Origin: Mesorhizobium sp. INR15
Lineage (GTDB): Bacteria > Pseudomonadota > Alphaproteobacteria > Rhizobiales > Rhizobiaceae
Direction of reading: 5' to 3'
Length of the DNA stretch: 64,000 bases
Assembly (NCBI RefSeq): GCF_015500075.1
Contig: NZ_CP045496.1
Coordinates: 496,001-560,000 of the forward strand
Below, in pieces: positions 10,083 through 19,644 of the stretch. A program made the translations under genes and the position numbers. The notes beneath the pieces were generated by a model, which saw only the letters and a program-made list of their open reading frames with translations, was not told where the DNA came from and made no database searches. How positions within the stretch are numbered: the first letter of the stretch is position 1; each line of letters opens with the position of its first letter.

Positions 10083-10117
10083 AAGCCGGGCGAAATGTCA
10101 ATCGCCCGGCTTCAATA
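10083..10117 (-). terminator. Rho-independent terminator of ahcY
   Basis: On the minus strand an 11-bp GC-rich stem (AAGCCGGGCGA / TCGCCCGGCTT, plus coordinates 10102-10112 and 10083-10093) with an 8-base loop is followed by TATTTTTG. It lies 29 bases past the ahcY stop and separates ahcY from the sensor kinase gene. Confidence 0.85.
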
Positions 10118-10140
10118 TCTAGTAGTAAATTTGAGTTTGG

Positions 10141-11541
10141 TTAATAGCGGTAGTGTTCCGGCTTGAACGGGCCCTGCGGCGTCACGCCGATATAGGCCGC
10201 CTGTTCGCTCGAGAGTTCGGTCAGGCGGGCGCCAAGCTTGTCGAGATGCAGGCGCGCGACCTTTTCGTCGAGATGCTTGGGCAGGACATAGACCTGATTC
10301 TCGTACTGGCCGGGCTTGGTATACAGCTCGATCTGGGCCAGCACCTGGTTGGTGAAGGACGCCGACATGACGAAGCTCGGATGTCCGGTGGCGTTGCCGA
10401 GATTGAGCAGGCGGCCTTCCGACAGCAAGATCATGCGCTTGCCATCCGGGAAGGTGATCATGTCGACCTGCGGCTTGACGTTGGTCCATTTCAGGTTGCG
10501 CAGCGCGGCCACCTGAATCTCGTTGTCGAAGTGGCCGATGTTGCCGACGATCACCATGTCCTTCATCGAACGCATGTGGTCGAGGGTGACGACATCCTTG
10601 TTGCCGGTGGTGGTGATGACGATGTCGGCGGTCGGAGCGGCGTCCTCGAGAGTGACGACCTCAAAACCGTCCATCGCCGCCTGCAAGGCGCAGATCGGAT
10701 CGACTTCGGTGACCTTGACGCGAGCGCCGGCGCCCTTGAGCGAAGCCGACGAGCCCTTGCCGACGTCGCCATATCCGCAAACCACGGCAACCTTGCCGGC
10801 CATCATCGTATCGGTGCCACGGCGGATGCCGTCGACCAGCGATTCCTTGCAGCCATACTTGTTGTCGAATTTCGACTTGGTGACCGAGTCGTTGACGTTG
10901 ATTGCCGGGAACGGCAGCAGGCCCTTCTTCTGCAATTGGTAGAGACGGTTGACGCCGGTCGTGGTCTCTTCGGTGACGCCGCGGATCGCCGCCTTCTGCT
11001 TGGTGAAGAAGCCGGGTGAAGCCTTCAGGCGCTTCTTGACCTGGGCGTAGAAGTATTCCTCTTCTTCGCTCTGCGGGTTGGAAAGCACGTCCTCACCGGC
11101 CTCGGCGCGGGCGCCGATCAGAATATACATGGTGGCGTCGCCGCCATCGTCCAGGATCATGTTGGACGTGCCGCCATCGGCCCACTGGAAAATCTTGTCG
11201 GTATAGTCCCAGTATTCCTCGAGCGACTCGCCCTTGACGGCGAAGACCGGGATGCCGGCCTCGGCGATGGCCGCCGCCGCATGGTCCTGCGTCGAGAAGA
11301 TGTTGCAGGACGCCCAGCGAATGTCGGCACCGAGCACCTTCAACGTCTCGATCAGCACCGCCGTCTGGATGGTCATATGCAGCGAGCCGGTGATACGGGC
11401 GCCCTTGAGCGGCTTCTTGTCGCCGAACTCCTCACGGCAGGCCATCAGGCCCGGCATTTCCGTTTCGGCGATATCCAGTTCCTTGCGGCCCCAGCCGGCA
11501 AGCGAGATATCGGCGACCACATAGTCCTTGCTACCCGTCAT
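10141..11541 (-). CDS. ahcY: Adenosylhomocysteinase
   Basis: SAH hydrolase, 466 residues, cytosolic, splitting S-adenosylhomocysteine into adenosine and homocysteine in the methyl cycle. Seen: MTGSKDYVVADISLAGWGRKELDIAE at the N-terminus in part (substrate domain), VCGYGDVGKGSSASLKGAGA (Rossmann NAD+ motif, around residue 255), a C-terminal KPEHYRY tail that reaches the neighbouring active site in this family, and the long-insert form typical of bacteria. It has its own upstream region with an ATAAAGA/TCTTTAT palindrome and its own terminator, so it appears monocistronic. Confidence 0.97.
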   Translation of the reverse strand: MTGSKDYVVADISLAGWGRKELDIAETEMPGLMACREEFGDKKPLKGARITGSLHMTIQTAVLIETLKVLGADIRWASCNIFSTQDHAAAAIAEAGIPVFAVKGESLEEYWDYTDKIFQWADGGTSNMILDDGGDATMYILIGARAEAGEDVLSNPQSEEEEYFYAQVKKRLKASPGFFTKQKAAIRGVTEETTTGVNRLYQLQKKGLLPFPAINVNDSVTKSKFDNKYGCKESLVDGIRRGTDTMMAGKVAVVCGYGDVGKGSSASLKGAGARVKVTEVDPICALQAAMDGFEVVTLEDAAPTADIVITTTGNKDVVTLDHMRSMKDMVIVGNIGHFDNEIQVAALRNLKWTNVKPQVDMITFPDGKRMILLSEGRLLNLGNATGHPSFVMSASFTNQVLAQIELYTKPGQYENQVYVLPKHLDEKVARLHLDKLGARLTELSSEQAAYIGVTPQGPFKPEHYRY

Positions 11542-11665
11542 GGCAGTGCTCCGTGCGAATTGTTATGCTGCGAATTGTCTACGTCTGCGCCCACGCCGGA
11601 AGGCGCGTCGAAGGGCGCGAATTGCCGGCCTGACTAGCAGATCGAGGCTCCGGCGACAATGGGAT

Positions 11666-11681
11666 ATAAAGAAATCTTTAT
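11666..11681. promoter_or_regulatory. Palindromic operator candidate upstream of ahcY
   Basis: ATAAAGA-AA-TCTTTAT is a 7+2+7 inverted repeat about 125 bases upstream of the ahcY start and 29 bases beyond the ptsH stop. From memory it resembles the AT-rich palindromes proposed for SAH-responsive ArsR-type regulators (SahR) upstream of methyl-cycle genes in alphaproteobacteria. That assignment is inference; the palindrome itself is seen. Confidence 0.5.
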
Positions 11682-11709
11682 TCGTGCATGTCTTTGAGCG
11701 GAGGCTTGA

Positions 11710-12006
11710 TCAGCATTCCTCGCCGAAGCGGGATGCCACCAATTGCTCCAGGGCATCGATGACCGCCAGGGCTTCCGGCCCGCTGGCGGTGACGCGGATG
11801 GAATAGCCGGGGCTGGCAGCCAGCATCATCAGGCCCATGATCGACGTGCCACCGACCTTGACGCCGTCCTTCTCGACATCGACGGCGGCATCGAAGCCGC
11901 TGGCAACCTGGACGAACTTGGCCGAGGCGCGCGCATGCAGGCCGCGCTGGTTGATGATCGGAAAGTCCCGTACGATCTGGTCTTTTTCCGACGAGAGCAT
12001 GGTCAT
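11710..12006 (-). CDS. ptsH: HPr family phosphocarrier protein
   Basis: Phosphotransfer protein of 98 residues. The phosphoacceptor histidine is in NQRGLHARASAKF (His24) and the regulatory serine region is VGGTSIMGLMML, the HprK target. The start overlaps the EIIA stop by ATGA. It belongs to the incomplete rhizobial PTS, which has no sugar-transporting permease and works as a regulatory phosphorelay. EI is not in the window. Confidence 0.92.
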   Translation of the reverse strand: MTMLSSEKDQIVRDFPIINQRGLHARASAKFVQVASGFDAAVDVEKDGVKVGGTSIMGLMMLAASPGYSIRVTASGPEALAVIDALEQLVASRFGEEC

Positions 12007-12404
12007 TTGCTGCTCAGCAACTGGCTGGCGACGTTGATGTATTTACGGCCGGCGGCCTGCGCCTCATCGAGGGCCGCCGCCATATTGTCGCCCTTGCGGA
12101 TCGACGAGAGCTTGATCAGCATCGGCAGGTTCATGCCGGCGATGACTTCCGTGCGGCCGGATTCCATCACCGAAATGGCAAGGTTGGACGGCGTGCCGCC
12201 GAACATGTCGGTCAGCACGATGACGCCTGCCCCGGTATCGACACGCGCAACAGCGTCGACGATGTCGCGGCGACGCTGCTCCATATCGTCGTCAGCGCCG
12301 ATCGCCACGGTTTCGAAATTGTCTTGTGGCCCGACGACATGTTCCACGGCATGTCGGAACTCGGTGGCCAGTTGACCGTGCGTTACAAGCACGAGTCCGA
12401 TCAT
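12003..12404 (-). CDS. PTS EIIA component, mannose family
   Basis: EIIA-Man family protein of 133 residues. The N-terminal VLVTHGQLA carries the phosphorylatable His9; VIVLTDMFGGTPSNLA is the family signature. No EIIB, EIIC or EIID follows, so it probably acts as a regulatory acceptor rather than in transport, as described for alphaproteobacterial PTS proteins. It is coupled to ptsH by a 4-base overlap and lies 164 bases downstream of hprK. Confidence 0.9.
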   Translation of the reverse strand: MIGLVLVTHGQLATEFRHAVEHVVGPQDNFETVAIGADDDMEQRRRDIVDAVARVDTGAGVIVLTDMFGGTPSNLAISVMESGRTEVIAGMNLPMLIKLSSIRKGDNMAAALDEAQAAGRKYINVASQLLSSK

Positions 12405-12568
12405 TCTCTGGTGGCTCCCGTCATCGCCGCTTCACAGGCGGATTTTATGCTCGCCGGCCATTCCAGGCGGCGGGAGCGCTATCTTGTCGACGCGCGGCCC
12501 GTTGACAAGCCCAAAATTGAGCCGAGCTACGCCATTTTGACGCATTGCAGCAAAAAACCCGGGCCGGT

Positions 12569-13030
12569 TCATAGAAAAGGCACGATCGAAAGCCGCGCCA
12601 TCACGGCCGGCAAAGCCGCGGAGACATTGCGTTCGGCCAGATCGATTCGCGGTACAGGACAGCCCGCGATGGCTTCGCTGACCGTCTCCTGAAAGCGCGC
12701 CATCTTGTCGCCTGGTACCAATCTGATCCACAGGTCGATGACGCAGGCGGGCTCGAACAAGACTGGACGCGGACCGAACCCCCGCACTTCGGTGAGACCG
12801 GCGATGGTGTCCGGCGCGCGGCAGAGCAGGCGCCCGGCATGATTGGACACGAAGAGCTGGTCGTCGCCGACAAGCCGAGAAAACAGCCCATGCCGAGGGC
12901 AATGATCAATCAGCGCCAACGCCAATGTCGTCTTGCCTGAGCCCGACGGTCCGGTGACAAGTATGCCCCGGTCGCCGATCAGGATGACCGTGGCGTGGAT
13001 GTTTTCAGCTGACGGCTTGGACATGATCAT
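12569..13030 (-). CDS. hprK: HPr kinase/phosphorylase, short alphaproteobacterial form
   Basis: Only 153 residues against about 310 in Firmicutes: the N-terminal domain is absent, as is usual in alphaproteobacteria. It contains the Walker A motif GPSGSGKTT (residues 27-35) and an EVRGFGPRPVLFE region near the HprK signature. It phosphorylates or dephosphorylates the serine of HPr, linking PTS state to metabolism. It lies 13 bases downstream of chvG, so transcription with chvG is likely. An in-frame ATG six bases inside (13024) is an alternative start. Confidence 0.9.
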   Translation of the reverse strand: MIMSKPSAENIHATVILIGDRGILVTGPSGSGKTTLALALIDHCPRHGLFSRLVGDDQLFVSNHAGRLLCRAPDTIAGLTEVRGFGPRPVLFEPACVIDLWIRLVPGDKMARFQETVSEAIAGCPVPRIDLAERNVSAALPAVMARLSIVPFL

Positions 13031-13043
13031 CTTGGACCGGAGG

Positions 13044-14828
13044 TCAGCCCTCGGCCGGCAGCGTCACGACGAAACGCGCGCCCTTAATCTCGCCCGGCTT
13101 GGTGCCCGGGATATTTTCAGCGGTCAGCGTGCCGCCATGGGCCTCGACGATCTGCCTGGATATCGACAGGCCTAGGCCTGAATTCTGGCCGAAAGCCTCG
13201 CCGGCGGGCCGGTCGGTGTAGAAACGCTCGAAGATGCGGTCGATGTTATCGGCCCGGATGCCGGGACCGTTGTCATCGACCGTGACGATGTTGACCTTGC
13301 CGGCGCGCGCCAGCGACATCGTGATATGACCGCGCTCCTCGGGCACGAAGGAGCGGGCATTCTCGATCAGGTTGGTGATGACCTGGCCGATCCTGAGATC
13401 ATGGCCGACGACAAAGTAGCCCTTGATCCCTTGCGGCAGCTTGGCAACCCTGAGCTCGATCTCGACGGCTTTCTTGTTGCGTGTCGCCTCGCGCGACACG
13501 GCGACCAGATCGGTGATGAATTTCTTCAGGTCCACGGTGCCGGCATCTTCCCGCGCCAGTTCGGCGTCGAGACGCGAGGCATCGGAAATGTCGGTGATGA
13601 GCCGATCCAATCGCCGGACATCGTGCTGGATGATTTCCATCAGCCGGCTGCGCGAATTGTCGTTCTTGGCCAGTGGCAAGGTTTCCACCGCGCTGCGCAG
13701 CGATGTCAGCGGGTTCTTCAGCTCATGCGAGACGTCAGCGGCAAAGCTCTCGATCGCCTCGATGCGGGCGTAAAGCGCGTTGGTCATGTCACGCACGGCA
13801 ACCGACAGGTTGCCGATCTCGTCCTGGCGGTCGGAGAAATCAGGTATTTCCTCGCGGCTCTTGACGCCACGCCTGACCCGTACCGCTGCCGCCGACAACC
13901 GGCGCAAAGGATTGGCGATGGTCGAGGCCAGCAGCATCGACAGTATGGCGGTGACGAGGGCAGCGATGCCGAAGACGCGCAGGATGGCCTTGCGCTCGGC
14001 GGCGACGATCTTGTCGATATCGCCGCCTTCGGTCGACAGCATCAGCACGCCGAGAACGGCACGGAAGCGCTGGATCGGCACCGCGACCGAAACGATCTGC
14101 TCGCCCTGTTCGCTGATGCGCACGATGGTTGACGGACTGCCGGTCAGCGCCTTGACCACCTCCGGGAACGCCGCGCCATTGCCGCCCGGCTGTTCGTGAT
14201 AGACCGGCAGTTCGGTGTTGCGGAAGAAATCGAAGACAAATTTCTGGATGCGCTCGACAAGATCGGGCTCCTCCTCGTCGACCGGCGGCAGGTCATAGCG
14301 CAGGATCTGGCCGCGCGAATAGAGATGGCGCGAATCGAGCAGCAGGTTGGCGTCGCGGTCATAGATGCGGGCGCGGGTCCGGGTCGGCGAGATCAGCCGC
14401 CGCAGCACCGGCGCGACGCGCTCGGGATTGATCGGGAAATCGAGGTTGTCGAGCTGATCGGAGCCAGGGCCCAGGCTTTCACCGGCCTGCAGCTCCAGCA
14501 ATTTTTCGGGATCGATGCTGATCGAATCCGTCTCGACCGTCGCCGAGGCGGCAATCGCGCCGGCGATGATCTCGCCTTGCGTCATCAGGCTTTCGACGCG
14601 GGCATCGATCAGCCCGTCGCGGAAGGTGTTGAGGTAGAGGATGCCGGTAACCAGAACGGCGAGGCCGGCCAGGTTGAGGAAGAGGATACGCCGCGTCAGG
14701 CTGGAAAAGATGTGGTGGCCGAGGAAACGGCGCATCGGCACCGTGAAGCGCGACAGGAATGCGGGCATGATCCGGGATGGGCGCCTGGTAGCGCCCACCG
14801 GTCTGCTTCGCTGTGCTTCCACTGCCAT
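13044..14828 (-). CDS. chvG: ChvG sensor histidine kinase
   Basis: Membrane sensor kinase (ExoS/ChvG), 594 residues. Seen in order: transmembrane segment around residues 50-67, a periplasmic domain of about 200 residues, a second transmembrane segment (VFGIAALVTAILSMLLAST), HAMP, the HisKA box AADVSHELKNPLTSLRSA, and an ATPase with NLIENARSF, DDNGPGI and SGLGLSISRQIV. In Agrobacterium and Sinorhizobium the ChvG-ChvI pair responds to acid and envelope stress and is needed for host infection. It is unusually separated from chvI by 139 bases filled with palindromic repeats. Confidence 0.95.
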   Translation of the reverse strand: MAVEAQRSRPVGATRRPSRIMPAFLSRFTVPMRRFLGHHIFSSLTRRILFLNLAGLAVLVTGILYLNTFRDGLIDARVESLMTQGEIIAGAIAASATVETDSISIDPEKLLELQAGESLGPGSDQLDNLDFPINPERVAPVLRRLISPTRTRARIYDRDANLLLDSRHLYSRGQILRYDLPPVDEEEPDLVERIQKFVFDFFRNTELPVYHEQPGGNGAAFPEVVKALTGSPSTIVRISEQGEQIVSVAVPIQRFRAVLGVLMLSTEGGDIDKIVAAERKAILRVFGIAALVTAILSMLLASTIANPLRRLSAAAVRVRRGVKSREEIPDFSDRQDEIGNLSVAVRDMTNALYARIEAIESFAADVSHELKNPLTSLRSAVETLPLAKNDNSRSRLMEIIQHDVRRLDRLITDISDASRLDAELAREDAGTVDLKKFITDLVAVSREATRNKKAVEIELRVAKLPQGIKGYFVVGHDLRIGQVITNLIENARSFVPEERGHITMSLARAGKVNIVTVDDNGPGIRADNIDRIFERFYTDRPAGEAFGQNSGLGLSISRQIVEAHGGTLTAENIPGTKPGEIKGARFVVTLPAEG

Positions 14829-14862
14829 CGAATAGCAGTCCCCGCCTAGGCCTTGTCTTTAC

Positions 14863-14963
14863 GCATGCCGTTGCCCCAAAACCGCTGGGCAACTCTGGAC
14901 GACATGCACTGCCACGTGCATGTCGCTGTCCCAGAACCGGAACCACTTCTGGGCGACATGCAC
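14863..14963. repeat. Two tandem RIME-like palindromes between chvI and chvG
   Basis: Bases 14916-14963 form a nested palindrome: GTGCATGTCG and CCCAGAA are matched by TTCTGGG and CGACATGCAC. A degenerate copy occupies 14863-14909 and ends with the same CGACATGCAC. The end of one copy and the start of the next (14900-14909 and 14916-14925) also form a 10-bp hairpin. The form resembles the RIME-like intergenic elements of rhizobia. In the chvI-chvG transcript it would fold strongly. Confidence 0.75.
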
Positions 14964-14967
14964 CAAC

Positions 14968-15669
14968 TCATGCTTCGCGGAACCGGTATCCGACTCCGTA
15001 AAGCGTTTCGATCATCTCGAAGTCATCGTCGACGGCCTTGAACTTCTTGCGCAGCCGCTTGATGTGGCTGTCGATCGTACGGTCGTCGACATAGACCTGT
15101 TCGTCATAGGCCGAATCCATCAGCGCATCACGGCTTTTTACCACGCCGGGACGCTGCGCCAGCGAATGCAGGATCAGGAACTCGGTGACGGTCAGCGTCA
15201 CAGGCTCACCCTTCCAAGTGCAGGTATGGCGCTCCTGGTCCATGACAAGCTGGCCTCGCTCGAGCGAACGCGCCTGCTGGCTCGGCGTCTTGGCCGCGGC
15301 CTCGCGGGCGCTCGCACGGCGCAACACGGCGCGGACACGCTCGACCAGCAGTCGCTGCGAGAAGGGTTTGCGGATGAAATCGTCGGCGCCCATCTTGAGG
15401 CCGAACAATTCGTCGATCTCATCATCCTTGGATGTCAGGAATATCACCGGCAGATCGGACTTCTGGCGCATGCGGCGCAAGAGTTCCATGCCGTCCATGC
15501 GCGGCATCTTGATGTCGAGTATGGCAAGGTTCGGCGGGCGGGCCGCCAGTCCTTCCAGCGCCGACGCACCATCCGTGTAGGTTTCGACGCGATACCCCTC
15601 GGATTCGAGAGCGATCGACACCGACGTCAGAATGTTGCGGTCGTCATCGACAAGCGCGATTGTTGCCAT
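14968..15669 (-). CDS. chvI: ChvI response regulator
   Basis: OmpR-family regulator of 233 residues. The receiver domain begins ATIALVDDDRNILTSV, with the phosphoacceptor in LAILDIKMPRMDGME and the conserved Lys in DDFIRKPFS. The C-terminal winged helix includes DDRTIDSHIKRLRKKF and ends MIETLYGVGYRFREA. The start at MATIALVDDD matches known ChvI proteins; in-frame ATG 15687 is an alternative. It is divergent from pckA, whose Agrobacterium orthologue is reported as a ChvG/ChvI target. Confidence 0.95.
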   Translation of the reverse strand: MATIALVDDDRNILTSVSIALESEGYRVETYTDGASALEGLAARPPNLAILDIKMPRMDGMELLRRMRQKSDLPVIFLTSKDDEIDELFGLKMGADDFIRKPFSQRLLVERVRAVLRRASAREAAAKTPSQQARSLERGQLVMDQERHTCTWKGEPVTLTVTEFLILHSLAQRPGVVKSRDALMDSAYDEQVYVDDRTIDSHIKRLRKKFKAVDDDFEMIETLYGVGYRFREA

Positions 15670-15870
15670 TTCAAGCGGCTCCCTCATGAGCTGTCCCTTC
15701 TTTCGTAGAGAAGGGGCTTTTGCAGGACAAATTAGGTACAAAATGTGGCATAGGCCTCGTCCGCTGTCACGAGCGGCATGCCAGCGGCCACAATTGCACC
15801 TCTACACGGGATTGGACGAACGAACCCTGCCAATCCTTTGGGCAACCGCTCGATTTTTTGCACATATAAA

Positions 15871-15902
15871 CGATTTAAACAACTTTCAAATTTTTTAAAT
15901 CG
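15871..15902. promoter_or_regulatory. AT-rich divergent control region of chvI and pckA
   Basis: The 345-base region 15670-16014 has no gene. It contains a perfect 9-bp inverted repeat (CGATTTAAA at 15871-15879 and TTTAAATCG at 15894-15902) inside a stretch much richer in A+T than its surroundings, then a GATATC palindrome at 15914-15919. The position about 115-145 bases upstream of pckA suits a regulator site. Which protein binds is unknown; ChvI is a candidate. Confidence 0.45.
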
Positions 15903-16014
15903 ATTAATGATTTGATATCATTTGGCTTTTCTGGTTCTGACCGTTTCAGCTCCAGCGAGTGGGCAGGCCGGAAATGCGCCGGCAAAGATGCGGCAAATCG
16001 AAGAAGGGACACTC

Positions 16015-17625
<1,611 letters not shown>

Positions 17626-17650
17626 GCATTGCGAAGACTGGAACGCATGG

Positions 17651-17682
17651 AAGGCCCGGTTTCGATCGGGCCTTTTCTTTTT
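17651..17682 (+). terminator. Rho-independent terminator of pckA
   Basis: An 8-bp stem AAGGCCCG / CGGGCCTT with an 8-base loop is followed by TTCTTTTT, 25 bases after the pckA stop. Confidence 0.85.
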
Positions 17683-17707
17683 CGATCCGCCGCGCCATGA
17701 CTGCGGC

Positions 17708-18145
17708 ATGACAGCCGACGATATAATCGCCATTGCCAACGATGCCGTGATCCACCCGGGCGACCTGCACGAGGATTTTATCCGCTCGTCCGGGCCTGGC
17801 GGCCAGAACGTCAACAAGGTGGCGACGGCAGTTCAGTTGCGTTTCGACGCCGCGAATGCGCAAGGCCTGTCGGAACGCGTGCGTGAGCGCACCATAAAGC
17901 TCGCCGGCCAGCGCGCCACCAAGGACGGCGTCATCGTCATCGAGGCAGGCCGCTTCCGCACCCAGGAGCAGAACCGCGCCGACGCGCGCGCCCGCCTGAC
18001 GGCACTGGTGGCCAAGGCGGCGGAACCACCACCGCCGCCGCGCAAGAAGACACGGCCGTCCAAGGGAGCGGTTGAACGGCGGCTGAAGAGCAAGGCCGGG
18101 CGAGGCACGATCAAGAAGCTGCGCGGCCGAGTAGAGAACGACTGA
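17708..18145 (+). CDS. arfB: ArfB peptidyl-tRNA hydrolase (ribosome rescue)
   Basis: Release-factor-like protein of 145 residues that frees stalled ribosomes independently of tmRNA. The catalytic GGQ is in SSGPGGQNVNKVATA (around residues 27-41), and the long basic C-terminal tail (KKTRPSKGAVERRLKSKAG region) is the part that enters the mRNA channel in ArfB. The ATG at 17708 is in the short gap after the pckA terminator; an extended frame upstream overlaps pckA in another phase and was discarded. The IS element begins 12 bases after its stop. Confidence 0.92.
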   Translation: MTADDIIAIANDAVIHPGDLHEDFIRSSGPGGQNVNKVATAVQLRFDAANAQGLSERVRERTIKLAGQRATKDGVIVIEAGRFRTQEQNRADARARLTALVAKAAEPPPPPRKKTRPSKGAVERRLKSKAGRGTIKKLRGRVEND

Positions 18146-18156
18146 TCAAAAAACGT

Positions 18157-19500
18157 ATGGCTCGCCCCGCCTGCAAGCGATTTTTGACGGCATCTCAGTC
18201 TGCGCCAACGTATCCGGTCTCGGGGCAATGATCGTCCCCGGCCAAGATGGAGCTTACGCGCGTACCGATCCTCATAAAGACGTCGGCGTCTAGCGCCATT
18301 TTTTTGGTCAGGATGTCGGCACACCGTTCGACTGTCAGGCCATCTTTTCAGTCCACTCACAGACAACGCCGGCCTGAAGGTCTCCCTTCCGGCCGATCTC
18401 TGATTATCCGACCGACGGCAACGCCGCCATCTGGAACGGACGCCCGCTTCTCAGCACCGCCCAGATGATCCTGGCCATCTTCGCCGCTAGCGCGACGACA
18501 GCCGTGTTCATATGAGTTCGCGACAGCAGGCCTCGAAGCCATTCGCCCAACAGCGTCTTCCCTTTGGCAAGGGACGGCAGCGCTGCTCGTGCTCCATGGA
18601 TCAGCATCCTACGAAGATAGCCGTTGCCGCGCTTGCTGATCCCCAGAAGCTTAGGCTTACCTCCGGTCGTCATTTGTCGAGGCACGAGTCCAAGCCAGGC
18701 CGCAAGGTCACGGCCCCGGCCAAACGTCTCGGCCTTTCCGACCGACGCTACGAACGCGGTCGCATTCAATGGGCCGATCCCCGGGATCGTCGAGAGCAGC
18801 TTCATTGATGCGTCCGTGCGAGCGAGGGTCGCGAACTCCGCGTCGAAGGAGACGATGCGGGCATCGAGGGCGCGCCACTCGGCTCGCATGTCCTCGATCA
18901 GAACCCGGATCCGACGGCCGATCGCCATCTCTCCGGCGAGAAGCTGTTCCAGTCGGAGTTCAAGCTTGCGCCGCCCCTTGGCAATCATGATTCCCCGCTC
19001 GAGCAAAATCGCCCGAAGCTGGTTGATCAGAGTCGTGCGCTCGCCAACCAGCCGATCTCGAGCCCGGTGCAGGCTCTGCATGTCGAGTTGCTCGTCGCTC
19101 TTCAGATCGACAAAGCGCATCGTTGGGCGGGTCGCGGCTTCCGCTATCGCCTCGGCATCCCGATCGTCGTTCTTCTGCGCTTTCACGTAGGGACGAACAT
19201 ATTCGGGAGACATCAGCCGTACATCGTGGCCCTGCTCACGAAGCTGCCGGCCGAGATGATGGGCGCCGCAACAGGCTTCCATCGCCATCACGCAGGCCGG
19301 CATTCCCGCCGCCAGCTTCACCACGCTGTCCCGACGCATCCGGCGCCGCAACAGCACGTTCCCGGCTTCGTCCAGCCCGACAACGCTGCAAACGTCCTTT
19401 CCAAGATCTATACCAAGAACCTTGATCTCATTCATCGGCTCAACTCCGTGCCAGACTCATCGACGACGCAATCATGCGCCGAGGGAAAGGGGCGAGCCAT
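18157..19500. mobile_element. IS110-family insertion sequence
   Basis: An element of about 1.34 kb defined by a perfect 12-bp inverted repeat, ATGGCTCGCCCC at 18157-18168 and GGGGCGAGCCAT at 19489-19500, around one IS110-type transposase. Short inverted repeats set slightly inside the true ends are typical of the IS1111 subgroup, so the real ends may lie a few bases outside. The 235 bases left of the transposase and the 53 to its right carry no gene; in IS110 elements the non-coding end encodes a bridge RNA, which the longer left segment could hold. No target duplication was seen, as expected for the family. Confidence 0.75.
18404..19435 (-). CDS. IS110 family transposase
   Basis: DEDD-type transposase of 343 residues, apparently intact. 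The N-terminal RuvC-like domain begins VLGIDLGKDVCSVVGLD and has AMEACCGAHH and KNDDRDAEAIAEAA. The C-terminal Transposase_20 domain contains LLSTIPGIGPLNATAF and GISKRGNGYLRRMLIHGAR with the catalytic-Ser region. No frameshift or stop interrupts it, so the element may be active. Confidence 0.93.
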   Translation of the reverse strand: MNEIKVLGIDLGKDVCSVVGLDEAGNVLLRRRMRRDSVVKLAAGMPACVMAMEACCGAHHLGRQLREQGHDVRLMSPEYVRPYVKAQKNDDRDAEAIAEAATRPTMRFVDLKSDEQLDMQSLHRARDRLVGERTTLINQLRAILLERGIMIAKGRRKLELRLEQLLAGEMAIGRRIRVLIEDMRAEWRALDARIVSFDAEFATLARTDASMKLLSTIPGIGPLNATAFVASVGKAETFGRGRDLAAWLGLVPRQMTTGGKPKLLGISKRGNGYLRRMLIHGARAALPSLAKGKTLLGEWLRGLLSRTHMNTAVVALAAKMARIIWAVLRSGRPFQMAALPSVG

Positions 19501-19644
19501 TCCATAAAGCCAAATGAGCGCCTGCGCATCCCGGACTCTGACTGGAGCGATCCTCGGCGCTTCGACAACGGCGGCTTTCGGGTCGCCCTTTTTATTTGAT
19601 GATGGCACTCTGCCGCTCTTAGCCAGAGATGAAGGGACCGCTCC

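Noticed and set aside
10153..11019. Plus-strand frame opposite ahcY
   Set aside because: No motif; complement of the conserved NAD-binding domain.
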